Positions 63,178 through 64,000 of a stretch of 64,000 nt of DNA are shown here, piece after piece (position 1 is the stretch's first letter; every line of letters begins with the position of its first letter). The translations under genes and the position numbers were made by a program. Source of the stretch: Saccharospirillum sp043196875 (GTDB lineage Bacteria > Pseudomonadota > Gammaproteobacteria > Pseudomonadales > Natronospirillaceae); contig NZ_JBEBMX010000004.1 in assembly GCF_043196875.1 (NCBI RefSeq), positions 186,001-250,000 on the forward strand, read 5' to 3'. The notes under the pieces are model-generated. The model made no database searches. It was not told the origin of the DNA and was given only the letters and a program-made list of their open reading frames with translations.

Positions 63178-63285
63178 TTCGCCAGCAGGCAGCTTGATGG
63201 CGGGCGTCGGCACACAGGGATGTGTGCCGTCGAGCTTACAGGGAGGTACTTGCAGCGCACCGCCAGCAAGCTGCCTGCTGGCGAA
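63178..63285. repeat. REP-like palindromic element
   Basis: Perfect 19-bp inverted repeat TTCGCCAGCAGGCAGCTTG (63178-63196) and its complement (63267-63285), enclosing an inner hairpin GGCACAC / GTGTGCC (63209-63228, loop AGGGAT) and a related ACAGGGAGGTACTTGC segment. Lies between converging genes. The AGGGAT core with tandem CAGGGA-type units resembles dispersed intergenic repeats of marine gammaproteobacteria. Confidence 0.7.
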
Positions 63286-63301
63286 TACGACCCCCTGGCG
63301 A

Positions 63302-64000
63302 TTAAAGTCCCTTAACGATTACCAACTTCTCATCACCCACAGTCTTCAGCGGATTGCGCAAAGCCCGGCCAAAATCCCTGGCTTCAATTTCAAAAACATC
63401 GCCTTCCTGCGCTTCAATACCATCGGCAAAACTCAAGGTCGCGGTACCAAAAAAATGCAGATGCGCATCGCCCGGGCGACGGAACAATTCATACTTAAAA
63501 TGATGATGTTCCAAATTCGCCAGGCTGTGACTCATATTGGCTTCACCGGACACAAAAGGTTTTTCCCAAACCACTTTATCGCCACGACGCAGTCGCGACA
63601 TGCCATTAATTTCCTGAGGTAAATCGCCGACCAATAATTCCGGACCCACGGCACAAGGACGCAATTTCGAATGCGCCAGCAACAGATAATTCTGACGTTC
63701 AGTCTGGTGATCGGAAAACTCATTGCCCAGCGCAAAACCCAGACGCCACGGCTGGCCGTTATCATCAATTAAATAACAACCGACGATCTCCGGTTCTTCG
63801 CCACCATCAAGTGCAAAAGCCGGCGAACGCAACGGCTTACCCGGCGCCGCTACAATGCTGCCATCGCCCTTATAAAACCATTCCGGCTGCGCACCGACTG
63901 TTCCATTGGCGGGTTTCCCACCTTCTACACCCTGCCGAAACATCTTCATGCTATCGGTGAGTTCGGCGTCGCTTTTGCCCTGGGTTTTAGCGTGCATACT
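63302..64000 (-). CDS. araD1: AraD1/GguC-family L-2-keto-3-deoxyarabonate dehydratase, N-terminus beyond window
   Basis: C-terminal about 232 residues, running off the right edge. The sequence (VGAQPEWFYKGDGSIVAAPGKPLRSPAFALDGGEEPEIVGCYLIDDNG ... GFALGNEFSDHQTE) is of the FAH-fold GguC/AraD1 group. This enzyme removes water from L-2-keto-3-deoxyarabonate to alpha-ketoglutarate semialdehyde. The first visible Met at 63997 is probably internal, since known members are about 330-390 residues. Oriented toward the pathway operon. Confidence 0.85.
   Translation of the reverse strand, partial: SMHAKTQGKSDAELTDSMKMFRQGVEGGKPANGTVGAQPEWFYKGDGSIVAAPGKPLRSPAFALDGGEEPEIVGCYLIDDNGQPWRLGFALGNEFSDHQTERQNYLLLAHSKLRPCAVGPELLVGDLPQEINGMSRLRRGDKVVWEKPFVSGEANMSHSLANLEHHHFKYELFRRPGDAHLHFFGTATLSFADGIEAQEGDVFEIEARDFGRALRNPLKTVGDEKLVIVKGL

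Noticed and set aside
1..64000. tRNA genes, rRNA genes, CRISPR arrays, prophage or complete insertion sequences
   Set aside because: No cloverleaf, regularly spaced direct repeat, transposase, integrase or phage structural gene was recognised anywhere in the window.

Overview
The window looks like a chromosomal piece of a free-living, Gram-negative gammaproteobacterium. The run pilT, yggS, proC, yggT, metX, metW, DUF4426, rdgB, hemW resembles the gene order of Pseudomonas and marine Oceanospirillales relatives. Outer-membrane (waaA, TrkH, type IV pilus) and transport genes also fit. I cannot fix the genus from sequence alone. No tRNA, rRNA, CRISPR array, prophage or complete insertion sequence was seen, and almost all of the DNA is ordinary coding sequence.

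Layout. 1-7.6 kb: a leftward sugar or polyol operon (sugar-binding protein, ABC ATPase, permease, SorC-type regulator, aldo/keto reductase, GlpD/EryB-like dehydrogenase cut by the left edge), with a strong promoter and two matched palindromic operators. 7.8-12.3 kb: MFS transporter, TrmK-like methyltransferase, a small heat-shock gene with a sigma-32-like promoter and a ROSE-like leader, then a secreted protein / ECF sigma / anti-sigma set. 12.7-16.5 kb: a full-length glpD, zur, a lone receiver domain and pilT. 16.7-24.3 kb: housekeeping block from yggS to waaA, tightly packed with ATGA overlaps from metX onward. 24.3-30.6 kb: lipoprotein, cold-shock gene, rsgA, and a trkH / short KdpD-like kinase / KdpE-like regulator operon. 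30.8-37.9 kb: a 698-residue exported protein of unknown function, divergent phoD-like and phoX phosphatases sharing a Pho box, and an EAL phosphodiesterase. 38-46 kb: an NMT1-type ABC importer, a chemoreceptor, a PepSY membrane protein with a small DUF2946-like partner, and a GGDEF cyclase. 46-53.6 kb: a DrrAB-type exporter, two alpha/beta hydrolases, DUF3703, an FMN hydroxyacid dehydrogenase and modABC. 53.9-64 kb: a complete-looking oxidative (non-phosphorylating) L-arabinose pathway with a ChvE-GguAB importer.

How the genes work together. The right-end cluster would import L-arabinose (or related sugars such as D-galactose) by ChvE-GguAB, oxidise it (SDR), open the lactone (SMP-30 type), dehydrate twice (IlvD/Edd and AraD1/GguC families) and oxidise alpha-ketoglutarate semialdehyde to alpha-ketoglutarate. 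The left-end cluster looks like a second uptake and catabolic unit, best guessed as a polyol such as erythritol. The Pho box, the heat-shock leader, the SorC operators and several intercistronic hairpins are the clearest regulatory signals. I found no clearly novel defence, mobile or biosynthetic system. The most unexplained items are a 160-bp nested palindrome at 60.4 kb, a REP-like element at 63.2 kb, a 14-bp perfect hairpin over the start codon of the DUF3703 gene, and a structured leader with a possible 15-codon ORF upstream of rsgA.
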